In this document: positions 50,270 through 60,847 of the stretch, piece after piece
Numbering within the stretch: position 1 is the stretch's first letter
Layout: every line of letters starts with the position of its first letter
Assembly (NCBI RefSeq): GCF_000242455.2
Contig: NC_019892.1
Span: 7,822,744-7,886,743, forward strand
Direction: 5' to 3'
Length of the DNA stretch: 64,000 nucleotides
DNA from: Singulisphaera acidiphila DSM 18658
GTDB lineage: Bacteria > Planctomycetota > Planctomycetia > Isosphaerales > Isosphaeraceae
Made by a program: the position numbers and the translations under genes
The notes under the pieces: generated by a model
The model's input: only the letters and a program-made list of their open reading frames with translations
What the model was told of the DNA's origin: nothing
Databases searched by the model: none

Positions 50270-52546
50270 TCAGGTCGCCCCGCCCGCGAGCTTCGCGGCC
50301 TCGGCATCGATCATGTCAGGCTCGCCGATCTTCGCGATCAGTTGATCGGTGCTGGTCGGGTCGACGACCCGGCAGCTCTCGGTCAGCTTTACGGCCAGTT
50401 CGTGCAGCTCGGTCCGCCAGGAGAGTATGGAGGGGTCAGCATCGACATCGAGGGCGCAGGCCCGTTCGAACTCGCCGCAGAGCATGATCATCCGCTGGAC
50501 GTGGCGGAAGATGATCCCCTCCTGCTTGGTCAGGTCGAGGGTCGTCACGAACTTGTTGAAGTTGCCGCCAAACTCAATCAGCTCGCCGACGCACCAGAGT
50601 GGGTGCGAGCGAACGTCGGTGACGTCGGGGTAGCACTGGTCGAAGTAGGTTCGGAGCTTCTCCGCCAGACTCGGCGGCCTCTTCTGCCAATCGTCCTCGT
50701 CATCCTCCGCCTCGTCTTCCTCGACCTCCGCGCTCATGAGTCCGCGTTGGATCAGCTCAGCGTCAAGCCTCGAGGTGGCGAGGGCGCCCGACTTCAGTAG
50801 CTTGAGCGGGACTCGGAGCCGCTTCCGGACGGGGCCTGGCACCTCCAGGGCGCTCTCCATCGCTTGCATGCGCTCGTCGGCGTCGGCCCCGGCCAGGATC
50901 TCGGCCAAGAAGGCGCCGTAGAGGGGATGGATGCTCCGGAACGCCAGCAGTTTCCCCAGCGAGGGCGTCGGCTGGGCCAGGATCGGCGTATAAGGCGTCG
51001 GGGGTTGGCCGGCCTCCGGCGGCCCCGGCGGCTCGGGGCTCAGGGTCACGAATCCGCCGGCGTGCAGCGTCAGCAGCATTCCGTCGAGCACCTTCTCGCC
51101 AGCGGCGATCCGCGGGTCGTCCATCAGCCGCTTACGGACCGCGACGCGGATGCTCTCGACTTCCGGCGAGACCTCGAGAAGATAAGCCAGCAGCCGCCAG
51201 GGAAGCGCCCCCTTGCTGTAGAGCTTGCCGGGCGGGGCGGCCTGGAGTTGGTTGAAATGCCCCTCAACCCAGTATTGCTCGGTCTCGCGGCGCTTCGGCT
51301 TCTTCTTCTTGAGGGCCTTCTTCGCCTTCATCAGGCCCGGGTCGCGCGTGTCCTCGGGGATGGCGTCGTACTTCGCCTTCCACCTCAGGATGTCGACGTC
51401 GTCGGGGTGGGCCAGGGCGTAGACGAAGCCCCGGTCGTCGAACTGCGGCCGACCGGCCCGGCCGAAGATCTGGTGGGCGATGCTGGAGCCGATCAACTTC
51501 TTCGCGCCGAAGGGGCCCTTCACCAGCGACGAGAGCACCACCGAGCGTGCCGGGAGGTTGATGCCGGCCGCCAGCGTCTCGGTGCAGACGACGACGGGGA
51601 GGAGCTTGCGTTGGAAGAGGTCCTCGACGGCCAGGCGATACTTCGGCAACAGGCCCGCGTGGTGGACGCCGACCCCTCGGTGGAGCAATCGCTTGAGCTT
51701 GGGGCCGGCCCCCTGGCTGAAATCGAGCGCGTTGACCCGATCGTGGAGATCCTTCTTCTTCTCGTCGGTCAGGTTGAGGTCCTTGCCCATGACGTTCTCA
51801 GCGACGCTCCAGCACTCCTCGCGGTCGAAACAGAAGACCAGGGCGGGTGTCCGAGGACCTTCCTCGTCGCCGCCTGCCATCGTGACGAGCTGTTCGTTGA
51901 GGAACTTGTCCGGCACCCATTCGTAGGTCAGCGGCACGCGTCGTTCATTGCCCTCCACCAGCGCGATCTTACGGTCATGATGTCTCGCCAGCCAGCCGAC
52001 GAACTCGGCAGAGTTCCCGACCGTCGCCGAGAGCAAGAGCAGGCGGACGTGCTTGGGTAGCATGCCGAGCGACAACTCCCAGACGATCCCGCGATCGATC
52101 TCGGCAAAGTTGTGGAACTCGTCCATGACGCAGGCTGTCACGTCGGAGAAGTCGAACCCATTGAGCAGCCGGTTCAGGAGGATCTCGGCCACGACGATGA
52201 GCACCGAGGCCTCGGGGTTGACCTTGCGGCTGCCGGTGACCAGCCCCACGTCCTCGCGGCGAAAGCCCCACTCGACGGCGCGATCCTGCATCTCCTGGAA
52301 TTTCTGCTCGGTCAGCGCGATCAGGGGTGTCGTGTAGTAGGCGACCTTCCCCGTATGGAGCGCCTCGAAAAGGGCCGCCTCGGCGATCAGGGTCTTGCCC
52401 GTGCCCGTCGGCGCGCACACAAGGATTCCCTGCTCGGACTCGAACCAGGTCGCTAACGCGAGGTCCTGGACGGGGTATGGCTCGTAGGGCAACTGGTCCA
52501 CATATCGCACGTACAACTCGTCGCGCGTCGGAATCTCCAACGACAT
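50270..52546 (-). CDS. Ski2-like DExH-box helicase
   Basis: The 758-residue superfamily-2 helicase unwinds nucleic acid with ATP. Motifs in order: Q-like YPVQDLALATWF, Walker A VCAPTGTGKTLIAEAA (about residue 45), Ia YYTTPLIALTEQKF, DExH box VMDEFHNFAEIDRG, motif III LLSATVGNSAEF, then GVGVHHAGLLPKYR, TETLAAGINLPARSVV and motif VI HQIFGRAGRPQFDDRG. The C-terminal 350 residues are helical with an acidic stretch (EVEEDEAEDDEDD). It resembles bacterial Ski2/Mtr4-like or Lhr-distant helicases; RNA turnover or DNA repair are both possible. ATG 52546 is chosen; ATG 52555 and longer frames exist. Confidence 0.9.
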   Translation of the reverse strand: MSLEIPTRDELYVRYVDQLPYEPYPVQDLALATWFESEQGILVCAPTGTGKTLIAEAALFEALHTGKVAYYTTPLIALTEQKFQEMQDRAVEWGFRREDVGLVTGSRKVNPEASVLIVVAEILLNRLLNGFDFSDVTACVMDEFHNFAEIDRGIVWELSLGMLPKHVRLLLLSATVGNSAEFVGWLARHHDRKIALVEGNERRVPLTYEWVPDKFLNEQLVTMAGGDEEGPRTPALVFCFDREECWSVAENVMGKDLNLTDEKKKDLHDRVNALDFSQGAGPKLKRLLHRGVGVHHAGLLPKYRLAVEDLFQRKLLPVVVCTETLAAGINLPARSVVLSSLVKGPFGAKKLIGSSIAHQIFGRAGRPQFDDRGFVYALAHPDDVDILRWKAKYDAIPEDTRDPGLMKAKKALKKKKPKRRETEQYWVEGHFNQLQAAPPGKLYSKGALPWRLLAYLLEVSPEVESIRVAVRKRLMDDPRIAAGEKVLDGMLLTLHAGGFVTLSPEPPGPPEAGQPPTPYTPILAQPTPSLGKLLAFRSIHPLYGAFLAEILAGADADERMQAMESALEVPGPVRKRLRVPLKLLKSGALATSRLDAELIQRGLMSAEVEEDEAEDDEDDWQKRPPSLAEKLRTYFDQCYPDVTDVRSHPLWCVGELIEFGGNFNKFVTTLDLTKQEGIIFRHVQRMIMLCGEFERACALDVDADPSILSWRTELHELAVKLTESCRVVDPTSTDQLIAKIGEPDMIDAEAAKLAGGAT

Positions 52547-52598
52547 CGGCCGCATTCTCCCGGGCAGGTGCACAAGGACTCTAGCGAGATTCTCTCGC

Positions 52599-52624
52599 GT
52601 AGGACAGGCTTCAGCCTGCCCTAC
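52599..52624. repeat. REP-like palindrome upstream of the helicase gene
   Basis: GTAGGACAGGC TTCA GCCTGCCCTAC is an 11-bp stem with one mismatch and a 4-nt loop. Such extragenic palindromes are usually dispersed; only this copy was noticed here. Confidence 0.5.
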
Positions 52625-52830
52625 GAAATAATTAGGAGATCCGGACCAGACGCTCCGGGTCGGCCCCCCCACGCGAGGGATCCTCTAGTGTGACCGCTAA
52701 CGCGATTTCCCGAAACCCGGTTCCCCCCTCGACGAGATTCGCGGAAGCTCGCGAGAAAGCATGTTCGCAGCGCCCCGACCGTTCGGAATAGGAAATGACC
52801 TTCCACACGAATCGTGGGCGCTCGGAGGAG

Positions 52831-52986
52831 TTGATGAGTGCAGCGAGGAAGATTACCTGGGCGCAGCGTCGGAACGCCCAGGCTCGGACGAGTCACACAA
52901 AGGCGACTCGCAAGAAGCTCCGCAAACTCGGCATCAAGCTCACAGAGCTGAAACGATGCCAATGGGACACGACCTAGCGCTGTAGA
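52831..52986 (+). mobile_element. IS701-type C-terminal fragment inside a parD gene
   Basis: It encodes SAARKITWAQRRNAQARTSH and LGIKLTELKRCQWDTT, then TAG and the IS end CTAGCGCTGTAGAA. It is nearly identical to the inverted segment 49597-49750. It replaces the C-terminal part of the ParD antitoxin. Confidence 0.8.
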
Positions 52987-53088
52987 ACCAAGCCCCTCGC
53001 GGATGACTTCACTCGCTGTGTGGTACAGGCCGCTCTGAACTTTGCCGTTCACGAACTGTTCAAGCTCCGGGGTCAGTGAGACATTCAT
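52987..53088 (-). pseudogene. parD: ParD-family antitoxin, truncated after about 34 residues
   Basis: From ATG 53088 the minus strand encodes MNVSLTPELEQFVNGKVQSG and LYHTASEVIREGL. This is the ribbon-helix-helix start of ParD antitoxins, which repress their own operon and bind ParE-type toxins. The rest is replaced by IS701 sequence and no toxin gene is seen downstream, so the module is dead. Confidence 0.88.
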
Positions 53089-53961
53089 GGATCAGACTCC
53101 GTGGGAAAACAAACGAGTTGCTTGCAGTTACCGCAAATCACAAGAAATAACAATTTTGGTTACTCAGAGAGCGGTGCGAGTCAAGGACCAAACGAAACCC
53201 CGCGATCCGCTCAGTTTCGGATTTTACCCTGAGCCTGCCCCATGACGTCCTCTGCTCTGGGACGCTATGCACCGGCTCAAGCTTGCCCAAAGCCCATCAG
53301 GGCTTCTTCGCCCAGTTCCTCGCGCCACCCCTGCGGTCGGACGACCGATGGCCAACAACGCGAATGCGGCGCGGTGCCCCGATCGATAGGCCATGCCTTG
53401 TCGGGGATCCCGGAACGGCTGATGCGACTCCTGAAGCAGGATATCCCATAGCAAGCGCGGATCAGCCGGATTGTGAATGCCCGCTGCCCACTCGGCCCGA
53501 ACGCCGATGCAACGATCGCTGCCTGAGGTCGTACCCGCCCCCAAGTCTCGCGCCGCCGTGTGGGGCTACCGAGTTCACGGGTGGAGCGCCTTCCACGGCC
53601 GATTCCTCGACAGGCTCGAGCCCGTCAAACCCGTAAAAACCAAAGGATAACTTCATCGCCGGGGACCGAGAATTCGGTCGGGCGACAGCGGAGCCTGCAC
53701 TCCCTACTGAGGTGGATCCTCTGCACCTTTGGCCCCCTGGTCCTCGTGCAATTCGGAACCTTTCGGTTTTTGATCACTGAGCCCGGGCCGTTGCAGCGAA
53801 TCAGCCGATAGACTCTTCGCTGGGTAACGCAAAGTCATCAGCAAGCAAGCGGAAACCTACATCTAAAATTCGATAGCATCAATAATTTCACCCGAGCCCC
53901 GCGTTCGATGAAGACAACACCCCAGGGCACGATCGGGTCGACCCGCAACGACAGTCGATCC
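53089..53961. other. Intergenic stretch without a supported gene
   Basis: About 870 bases between the parD remnant and the DUF1501 gene. Short open frames occur on both strands without ribosome sites or recognisable products; decayed genes are possible. No RNA gene was seen. Confidence 0.45.
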
Positions 53962-55221
<1,260 letters not shown>

Positions 55222-55243
55222 GGTCGAATCTCCCTTCCGTCCG

Positions 55244-56626
55244 TCAGGAGAGTTGGAATTCCGGGCAATGGAGTAATCGCTGCAGGGACTTGCGAAGGCT
55301 GGTGGTGTCACCATCGCGGCCAGCAGCCAGGCTCAGGTCTCTGGCCTCGTTGGCGAGGTCTCCTTGCAGCAGCAGGTTGATGAATATCCCGGCCGCCTCA
55401 CCGGGTTTCACGCCGTGGTTGTCGGCCCAGGCGACCAGGTCGAAAGGGGGCACGCCGTAATCAGGGTTGCCCCAAACGACGTCAGACGCCCAGTTGAGAC
55501 GCTCGAGCAGGGTGCTGCTGTTGATCCAGGTCGTCCCCCCTTCCCACCCCTTCACATTCGGCGGCGCGAAGAGCTCCTGTCCCTGCCGGCCGCAGGCTGT
55601 GGCCGCTGCCAGCAGGTTGACTTTCGAGCGTGGGACCTCCAGCATCCGCAGCAGGCCGATCGTGTACTCCACGGGCGACTTGAGCCGACGCCGGCACGCC
55701 GCCGCCGAATAAAAATGTTTCGATTGAAGAATAACTTCCATCACACGACGGATCGAATACCCGCTCGACCGCAACACGTCAGCCAGCGGCTCGATCAGCT
55801 CCGGCTCGGGATCGGCCCCCTCGGCCACGAACGCGCGATAGAGCTTCCCCGCCAGGTGTCGGGCGGCCTCGGGCTTCTCCAAGGCGATCCGCACCACATC
55901 GTCGGCCTTCCAGTTCCCGGCCTGGCCCAGGAACGTCTTGGAACCGCCGTCGTGCGCTTCCTCCTCGAACGCGAACCTGGGATTCCCGTCGTCGGGAGTC
56001 CTGCGTCCTCCCTCGGGGGTCCAGCCGGTGAAGGCGCGGGCGGCTTCGCGGATGTCGGCCTCGGAATAGGCGGCTCGCCCCAGTGTGAACAGCTCGAGGA
56101 ATTCGCGGGCGTAGTTCTCGTTCGGCCGTCCGCGCTTGCTGGTCCCGCCGTCGAGCCAGACGAGCATGGCCGGATCGGCGGTCACTGCTCCGAGTAGTCC
56201 CGCGAAGTCGCCGAGCGCCCGCTCGCGCAGAGCTTCCCCCTGAGCGGCCATGGCGCTGACGCTGTTGACCTTCGCGAGGCTGGTGGCAAAGTGGCCGTGC
56301 CAGAAGAGCGTCAATCGCTCCCGGAGCGGGTCAGAGCCGAAGAGCATGCGATAGAGCCAGTACGCTCGCAGCCGCCTCGGGTCGGACGAGCCGACGGCTC
56401 CCGAGCGCAGGCCCTCGCGGATCGCTTGCTCTTCGTCCGACGGGTCGAGCGGATGGAAGAATCGCCCGACGCTCTCGGCCAGGCCCGCCGCCACGTCGCG
56501 CCGTAGTTCGGCCCAGTTCGCCCCGAAGCCGGCCGCTCGGTGCAGACGAGCGACCTTGCGCAGGTCCCACGGGTCGTCCGGACTGGGTTCGAACGGAGTC
56601 CACGCCTCCTCGTCGATCCTCGTCAT
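55244..56626 (-). CDS. DUF1800 family protein
   Basis: The 460-residue protein of unknown activity nearly always sits beside DUF1501. Typical parts are KVARLHRAAGFGANWAELRR, YWLYRMLFGSDPLRERLTLF followed by WHGHFATS, the NENYAREFLELFTLG block, and AARAFTGWTP. Near the end are FAPPNVKGWEGGTTWINSST and LLHCPEFQLS. No signal peptide is obvious, so export may depend on the partner's Tat signal. ATG 56626 lies 4 bases after the stop of the M56 gene; a longer start at 56650 would overlap it. Probably co-transcribed with the M56 gene and DUF1501. Confidence 0.93.
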   Translation of the reverse strand: MTRIDEEAWTPFEPSPDDPWDLRKVARLHRAAGFGANWAELRRDVAAGLAESVGRFFHPLDPSDEEQAIREGLRSGAVGSSDPRRLRAYWLYRMLFGSDPLRERLTLFWHGHFATSLAKVNSVSAMAAQGEALRERALGDFAGLLGAVTADPAMLVWLDGGTSKRGRPNENYAREFLELFTLGRAAYSEADIREAARAFTGWTPEGGRRTPDDGNPRFAFEEEAHDGGSKTFLGQAGNWKADDVVRIALEKPEAARHLAGKLYRAFVAEGADPEPELIEPLADVLRSSGYSIRRVMEVILQSKHFYSAAACRRRLKSPVEYTIGLLRMLEVPRSKVNLLAAATACGRQGQELFAPPNVKGWEGGTTWINSSTLLERLNWASDVVWGNPDYGVPPFDLVAWADNHGVKPGEAAGIFINLLLQGDLANEARDLSLAAGRDGDTTSLRKSLQRLLHCPEFQLS

Positions 56627-56630
56627 GGCC

Positions 56631-59600
56631 TCACCCCGCTTGGTCGACATTGTGGATCACCAGGTCGCCGAGGTCCCGCGCCTCGCCCGGCTTCACCGTG
56701 AACTCGATCTGCGTCTTCACCAGCTGGTTGAAGACAAGGACGCGGTAGGTCGCCCCAGGAATCAAGATCGGGAACGTCATCCGACCCTCTGCGTCGGTTT
56801 TCAGATCACGGAAGCGCTCGTGGTCAAGGTTGCCGACCATGATCGCGTCGGCCATCAGGGGACTCTGCATCTGCCTGTTGACGACGTCGGGAGTGAGGTC
56901 CGCAAACGAGGCCCCGGGGGTCATCACAACCTCAAGGTGTGCCGACCTGAGCCCTGGTCGAAGCGGCTTGCCCTGATCGTCGACCAATCGGACGGTGGCC
57001 GACCCGCAGGGCTGCAACTTGACCTCCAGGTCCTGTCCGGCCTGCTTGCCGGAGAGCTCGACGACCGCGCCCTGCTGCTGCTTGGCATCCAGGAAGAACA
57101 CAGGCGCGGACGAGTCGGAGGCGCAGCCGGCCAGTTCGAAGCGGTCCCCACGTGTCGGCATCACACGCTGACCGAAATTGATGGTCATCGAGGACAGCGC
57201 CAGACACCAGCGGCTACACAACACCGCATCGCGCACCGGCTGACCGTCCATACCGACGAGGTGACCACGTACGGTCGCACCCCGGCGCAACTGCAGGTCG
57301 AGATCGACCGGGCCGTCATCGGGTTTCAGATCGAGCTTCCGCAGCGCATCGGGATAATGCCGCGTATTCGGCCAGATGCGCTCTCCGTGCAGTTCGACGG
57401 CCGAGAGTTCCTCGTGAAGGTAGTCGGCCGTCGGCCCCCTCACCAGCAAATAGCCGGGGCCCGGCATCACACCCAGTCGGTAACTACCGTCGACGGCCGT
57501 GACCGCCTTCTGTTCGTCGCCGTTGAACCATGCAACAGCGCCCTTGATGAAATAGGGATTGTTCCTCTGGTGGGCCCGGTGCGTAACAACCGCGCCGGCA
57601 ACCGGCCGCCCTGTGCCAGCCTCGGTCACACGACCTCGCACCAGGACCCCACGCGGGAGGGCGAAATCCACGTGGGAGGAGACCGAGTCACCGGGGACCA
57701 CGTGCTCCCCTCTCAGCAGGTACGCATCGGCCCCCTCGGGAGACGGGTAGACCTCCAACCGGACGGAGCCGCCGGGCGCGGCCTCGAGCCGGTAGCGCCC
57801 GTCGTCGGCAATTGTCGCTTCGGCCTCGCCCATGTACTGCCCCATTCCCTGCTTCTCGGACATGCTCTGGGCACGGACATAGGCACCAACCGCCGCCGGC
57901 CCCCCCTTGCCAAGCGTCACCCGCCCCTCGACGATGTGGGCGCGTCCGAGGGCGAGCGTGGCGGCGCGAACGTCGGCCTTGGTCTGGAATTGCAACCACT
58001 GCCTCCCGAACCCGGCCGCGCGAACCTGAATGGAAAGCGAATGGCCGGGGGCGATGCCGCGAAGGGTGAACCGACCGGTCGCATCGGTGAGCGATTTGAC
58101 AGCCAGCACAGGCAACGCGTCGGTCCTCAACGTATCAAGGTTCAGACCCTGGCCGCCCGAGGAAGGATATGCGGCGCGCAGGTGGACCTCAGCACCGGTG
58201 ACCGGTGAACCCTCGAGGTCAACGAGCTTCATCTCCACGGGCTGCTCGGCCTCGAGCCGGCTCGGCTCCCCGACCGGACCGGTCAGATCGGCCAGAGTTC
58301 GAGCCGCAAAGCCAAAGCCAGGTGCGGTCGCGACGAGGAGCAAGCCGTCCTCGGCCTTTACCTGGTCATCGGATACCTCGATGCGATATCGGCCCTGGGC
58401 GTCGCTCAGGCCCCGGCCGAGCACCTTGGCCGGGGCCGGCTCTTCCATCGAGCTTCGCAACGACGGTCGCGACACAAACACAACGACGGCTGCCCCTTCG
58501 ACCGGCTTGTCGTTGGGCCCGACCACCAGGCCGGAAACCACCGAGCCCGGCACCTCCCGAGCCACCAGGCGCACTGCGGCCAGCGTCGCCGACACCCCCA
58601 GCACCGCCAACAGGCACGTAGCCATCAACCAGCGAGCCGGCGCCCGCCGGTTGCGCCGCGCGTCGAGGATGGCCAGGAGTCGCCGTTCCAGACCCGAGGG
58701 CCTCGCCATCGCCATTGCAGCCGGGGCCAGCGCCGGAGCGGGTCGGAGCGATCGGGCCACCCCGAGGAGTTGGGTTGCGTAGTCCGTTGGACGCTCGCCC
58801 GCCTCCAGCACAAGGTCGTCGCATGCCTGCTCGCGTTCGGACATCAGCCGTGAGGCCGCCCACCAGGCCAGCGGATTGAACCAGTATGCTGCGCAGGCCG
58901 CCAGTCCCAGCCATTGCGTCAGGCAGTCGCGGCGGAGGACGTGCGCCAGTTCGTGCATCAGGACCGCGCGACGGCGTTCGGCCGGCCATTCGTCGGCCTC
59001 CGCCGGCAGGAGCACCACCGGTCGTAGCACGCCCCAGGTCAAAGGCATGGCCATTGGCCCACCGCGCAGCAGCGTCACGCACCTGGTCACTCCCAGACGT
59101 ACGGCCGCCTCGCGGGCCTCCTCCACCCAGAGCCGGTCCGTGATCCGTTCCGCCCTTCGCCCCAGCCGCCAGACGGTCACCCAACCGAGGACGCACCACG
59201 CGAGCACCGCCGCCGTCCCGGCGCTCCAGACCGCCAGCAGCCACCCCCCTGGGCCCGGCCATAGGATCGGGGCCACCGCGACCGGCTCGATTCGCGAAGC
59301 CGGCTCACGAAACTCCAAGGTCCGTCGCGTCACCGAGCTTGCATCGGTCTCCACGGCTGAGGCAACCACCGCGACCGCCGGCGGGTCGGCCTCACGAACC
59401 TCAGTGGCCGGGTTCATCGCCGATGTCCCCGCCAGAGTCGACAGAATCGGCAGCCCCCAGCGCGGCAGTGTAAGGGCCAGCGGCAGCAACGCCACAGCCC
59501 CAGCCAGGCCGAGCCCCCAGACCATGTGCCGCGTCGCCGCCGCGCCCTCCTTCATCCCCAAAGCCAACAGCCCGGTGCCAGCCAGCACGCCAGCAGCTTT

Positions 59601-59672
59601 CGCCGCACAGGCCAGCCCAGCCATCGCGCAGTCGGCGCCCCCGGAGCTCAGGAGTCTCAACAGATCGTCCAT
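56631..59672 (-). CDS. M56 (BlaR1/MecR1-like) membrane metallopeptidase with large extracellular repeat region
   Basis: The 1013-residue sensor protease has about four or five membrane segments in the first 365 residues. The zinc site HELAHVLRRD lies about residue 240 in a cytoplasmic loop between segments (WLGLAACAAYWFNPLAWWA follows). The BlaR1 penicillin-binding domain is absent. Instead, some 640 residues carry carboxypeptidase-regulatory-like beta-sandwich repeats (GLVVGPNDKPVEGAAVVVFV, LEGSPVTGAEVHLRA, RVTEAGTGRPVAGAVVTHR, GMDGQPVRDAVL). In BlaR1 systems the protease leads to cleavage of a BlaI repressor; the blaI-like gene is upstream, on the same strand. The signal is unknown. Confidence 0.9.
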   Translation of the reverse strand: MDDLLRLLSSGGADCAMAGLACAAKAAGVLAGTGLLALGMKEGAAATRHMVWGLGLAGAVALLPLALTLPRWGLPILSTLAGTSAMNPATEVREADPPAVAVVASAVETDASSVTRRTLEFREPASRIEPVAVAPILWPGPGGWLLAVWSAGTAAVLAWCVLGWVTVWRLGRRAERITDRLWVEEAREAAVRLGVTRCVTLLRGGPMAMPLTWGVLRPVVLLPAEADEWPAERRRAVLMHELAHVLRRDCLTQWLGLAACAAYWFNPLAWWAASRLMSEREQACDDLVLEAGERPTDYATQLLGVARSLRPAPALAPAAMAMARPSGLERRLLAILDARRNRRAPARWLMATCLLAVLGVSATLAAVRLVAREVPGSVVSGLVVGPNDKPVEGAAVVVFVSRPSLRSSMEEPAPAKVLGRGLSDAQGRYRIEVSDDQVKAEDGLLLVATAPGFGFAARTLADLTGPVGEPSRLEAEQPVEMKLVDLEGSPVTGAEVHLRAAYPSSGGQGLNLDTLRTDALPVLAVKSLTDATGRFTLRGIAPGHSLSIQVRAAGFGRQWLQFQTKADVRAATLALGRAHIVEGRVTLGKGGPAAVGAYVRAQSMSEKQGMGQYMGEAEATIADDGRYRLEAAPGGSVRLEVYPSPEGADAYLLRGEHVVPGDSVSSHVDFALPRGVLVRGRVTEAGTGRPVAGAVVTHRAHQRNNPYFIKGAVAWFNGDEQKAVTAVDGSYRLGVMPGPGYLLVRGPTADYLHEELSAVELHGERIWPNTRHYPDALRKLDLKPDDGPVDLDLQLRRGATVRGHLVGMDGQPVRDAVLCSRWCLALSSMTINFGQRVMPTRGDRFELAGCASDSSAPVFFLDAKQQQGAVVELSGKQAGQDLEVKLQPCGSATVRLVDDQGKPLRPGLRSAHLEVVMTPGASFADLTPDVVNRQMQSPLMADAIMVGNLDHERFRDLKTDAEGRMTFPILIPGATYRVLVFNQLVKTQIEFTVKPGEARDLGDLVIHNVDQAG

Positions 59673-59960
59673 CGCCTTGGCCCTCCGCACCTTGATCAAG
59701 ACTACCCCTGGCCGGCCGCTCCACGCGGCTCAGCCCCCCCTTTCTCCGCCTTCACACGCATATCACCCAAGTCGGCCGTGCGTCCCGACCGCAAAATCAA
59801 CTATTTTTTTAGCAATAAAATATGTTTTTAATAAAATAAAATCAAGTAAACACAATTTGATCACATAAACCCGACTCGGTCAGCGAGTCACTCTCATGGA
59901 CTGCACCCGCTCCTTGCGTGCCGACGATGTTGAAGCTCAGTTCGACAGTCAATCCAATGG

Positions 59961-60350
59961 TCAGCGTTCCTCTTTTCGGGCCTGGTCAATCAGACGAGAG
60001 AGGCGGTCCAGATCCTCGTCACTGAGCTTGGAACCGGGTTCACCCAGCAACGCGGCGACGGCCTGGGCCGTTGAGCCATCGAAGAACGTTTGCACGAGCT
60101 GGCGGAGGGCCGACCGCCGCGCCTTATCGCGGGGCACCGTCGGCAGGAACACGTATCGCGGCCCGTCCTGCTCGTGCCGCAGGTGCCCCTTCTCCTCAAG
60201 GATCCGCAGCAGAGCCCGGATGGAGGAATAGCCGGGCGGGTCGGGCAACGTCTCCTGAACCTCGGCAGCCGTCGCCCGGCCCAGCCGATAGATGATGTCC
60301 ATAATCTGCCGCTCACGGCGGCTGAGCGGGTCATGCGCAGGCTTTGCCAT
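59961..60350 (-). CDS. BlaI/MecI/CopY-family transcriptional repressor
   Basis: The 129-residue winged-helix repressor reads LSRRERQIMDIIYRLGRATA, VQETLPDPPGYSSIRALLRI and LEEKGHLRHEQDGPRYVFLP, the BlaI/MecI DNA-binding fold. A short dimerising C-terminus ends RLSRLIDQARKEER. It should repress this operon and be inactivated through the M56 protein encoded 288 bases downstream. ATG 60350 is chosen, with GGGGAG about 10 nt upstream; the in-frame TTG at 60359 is less likely. Dyad operators lie at 60420-60487 over the promoter. Confidence 0.93.
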   Translation of the reverse strand: MAKPAHDPLSRRERQIMDIIYRLGRATAAEVQETLPDPPGYSSIRALLRILEEKGHLRHEQDGPRYVFLPTVPRDKARRSALRQLVQTFFDGSTAQAVAALLGEPGSKLSDEDLDRLSRLIDQARKEER

Positions 60351-60419
60351 CGGATTCAATCTCCCCTCAGCACTGCGGGATCACCATCCAGGCCGGCCAC
60401 CCAGCTCTGGATGAGATCG

Positions 60420-60487
60420 TGCTAAAAAACCAGCAGACTGCTAAAAGATTAGCAGGCCGCAATTCCCTGTCAAGGACGTACTGCTAA
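60420..60487 (-). promoter_or_regulatory. Promoter with probable BlaI operators
   Basis: On the minus strand TTGACA (60473-60468) is followed 16 nt later by a weak -10 TAATCT (60451-60446). A perfect dyad CTGCTAA-AAGA-TTAGCAG (60438-60455) covers the -10. Further copies of the half-site are at 60481-60487 (CTGCTAA) and in TGCTAAAAAACCAGCA (60420-60435). Repeated dyads over the promoter fit autorepression by the BlaI-like protein. Confidence 0.7.
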
Positions 60488-60847
60488 ATTTCTCGCACAT
60501 CCAGCGCGTGCCTCAGCGGCACGAACCGTCCTCGGGGGCAAGCGATCTGGTGGATGTGGATCTGTGCTGGGCGAGCGAGTTCCGGCGGATGTGCGCCGTG
60601 CCGGGTGGCTGGGCCTCGCGGAGTCCCTTGGTCCGATTCTGGGTCTCAAGATCCAGGGGACTTGATTTGAAGGCAGGCCTTTCTGTAGGTGCGCATCGAT
60701 ACGAAGAAGCAGGATCAGGCCATTCGCCAGATCCCGCTGCTCATGGGCGAGCAGTGAGGCAGCCGAGTGGATCGGCTCAGCCCGTTGGTTTCGGCCGAAC
60801 CCAAGAGGGGCTCGGCCGGACGGTCACGGTATTCCATCATCGCCGCG
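60488..60847. other. Intergenic stretch without a supported gene
   Basis: About 360 bases between the blaI promoter and the end of the FtsK/EssC-like gene. No gene, RNA or repeat was recognised; the apparent plus-strand frame from 60508 has no supporting feature. Confidence 0.45.

Noticed and set aside
50864..52060. 398-codon plus-strand open frame
   Set aside because: Antisense to the Ski2-like helicase gene.
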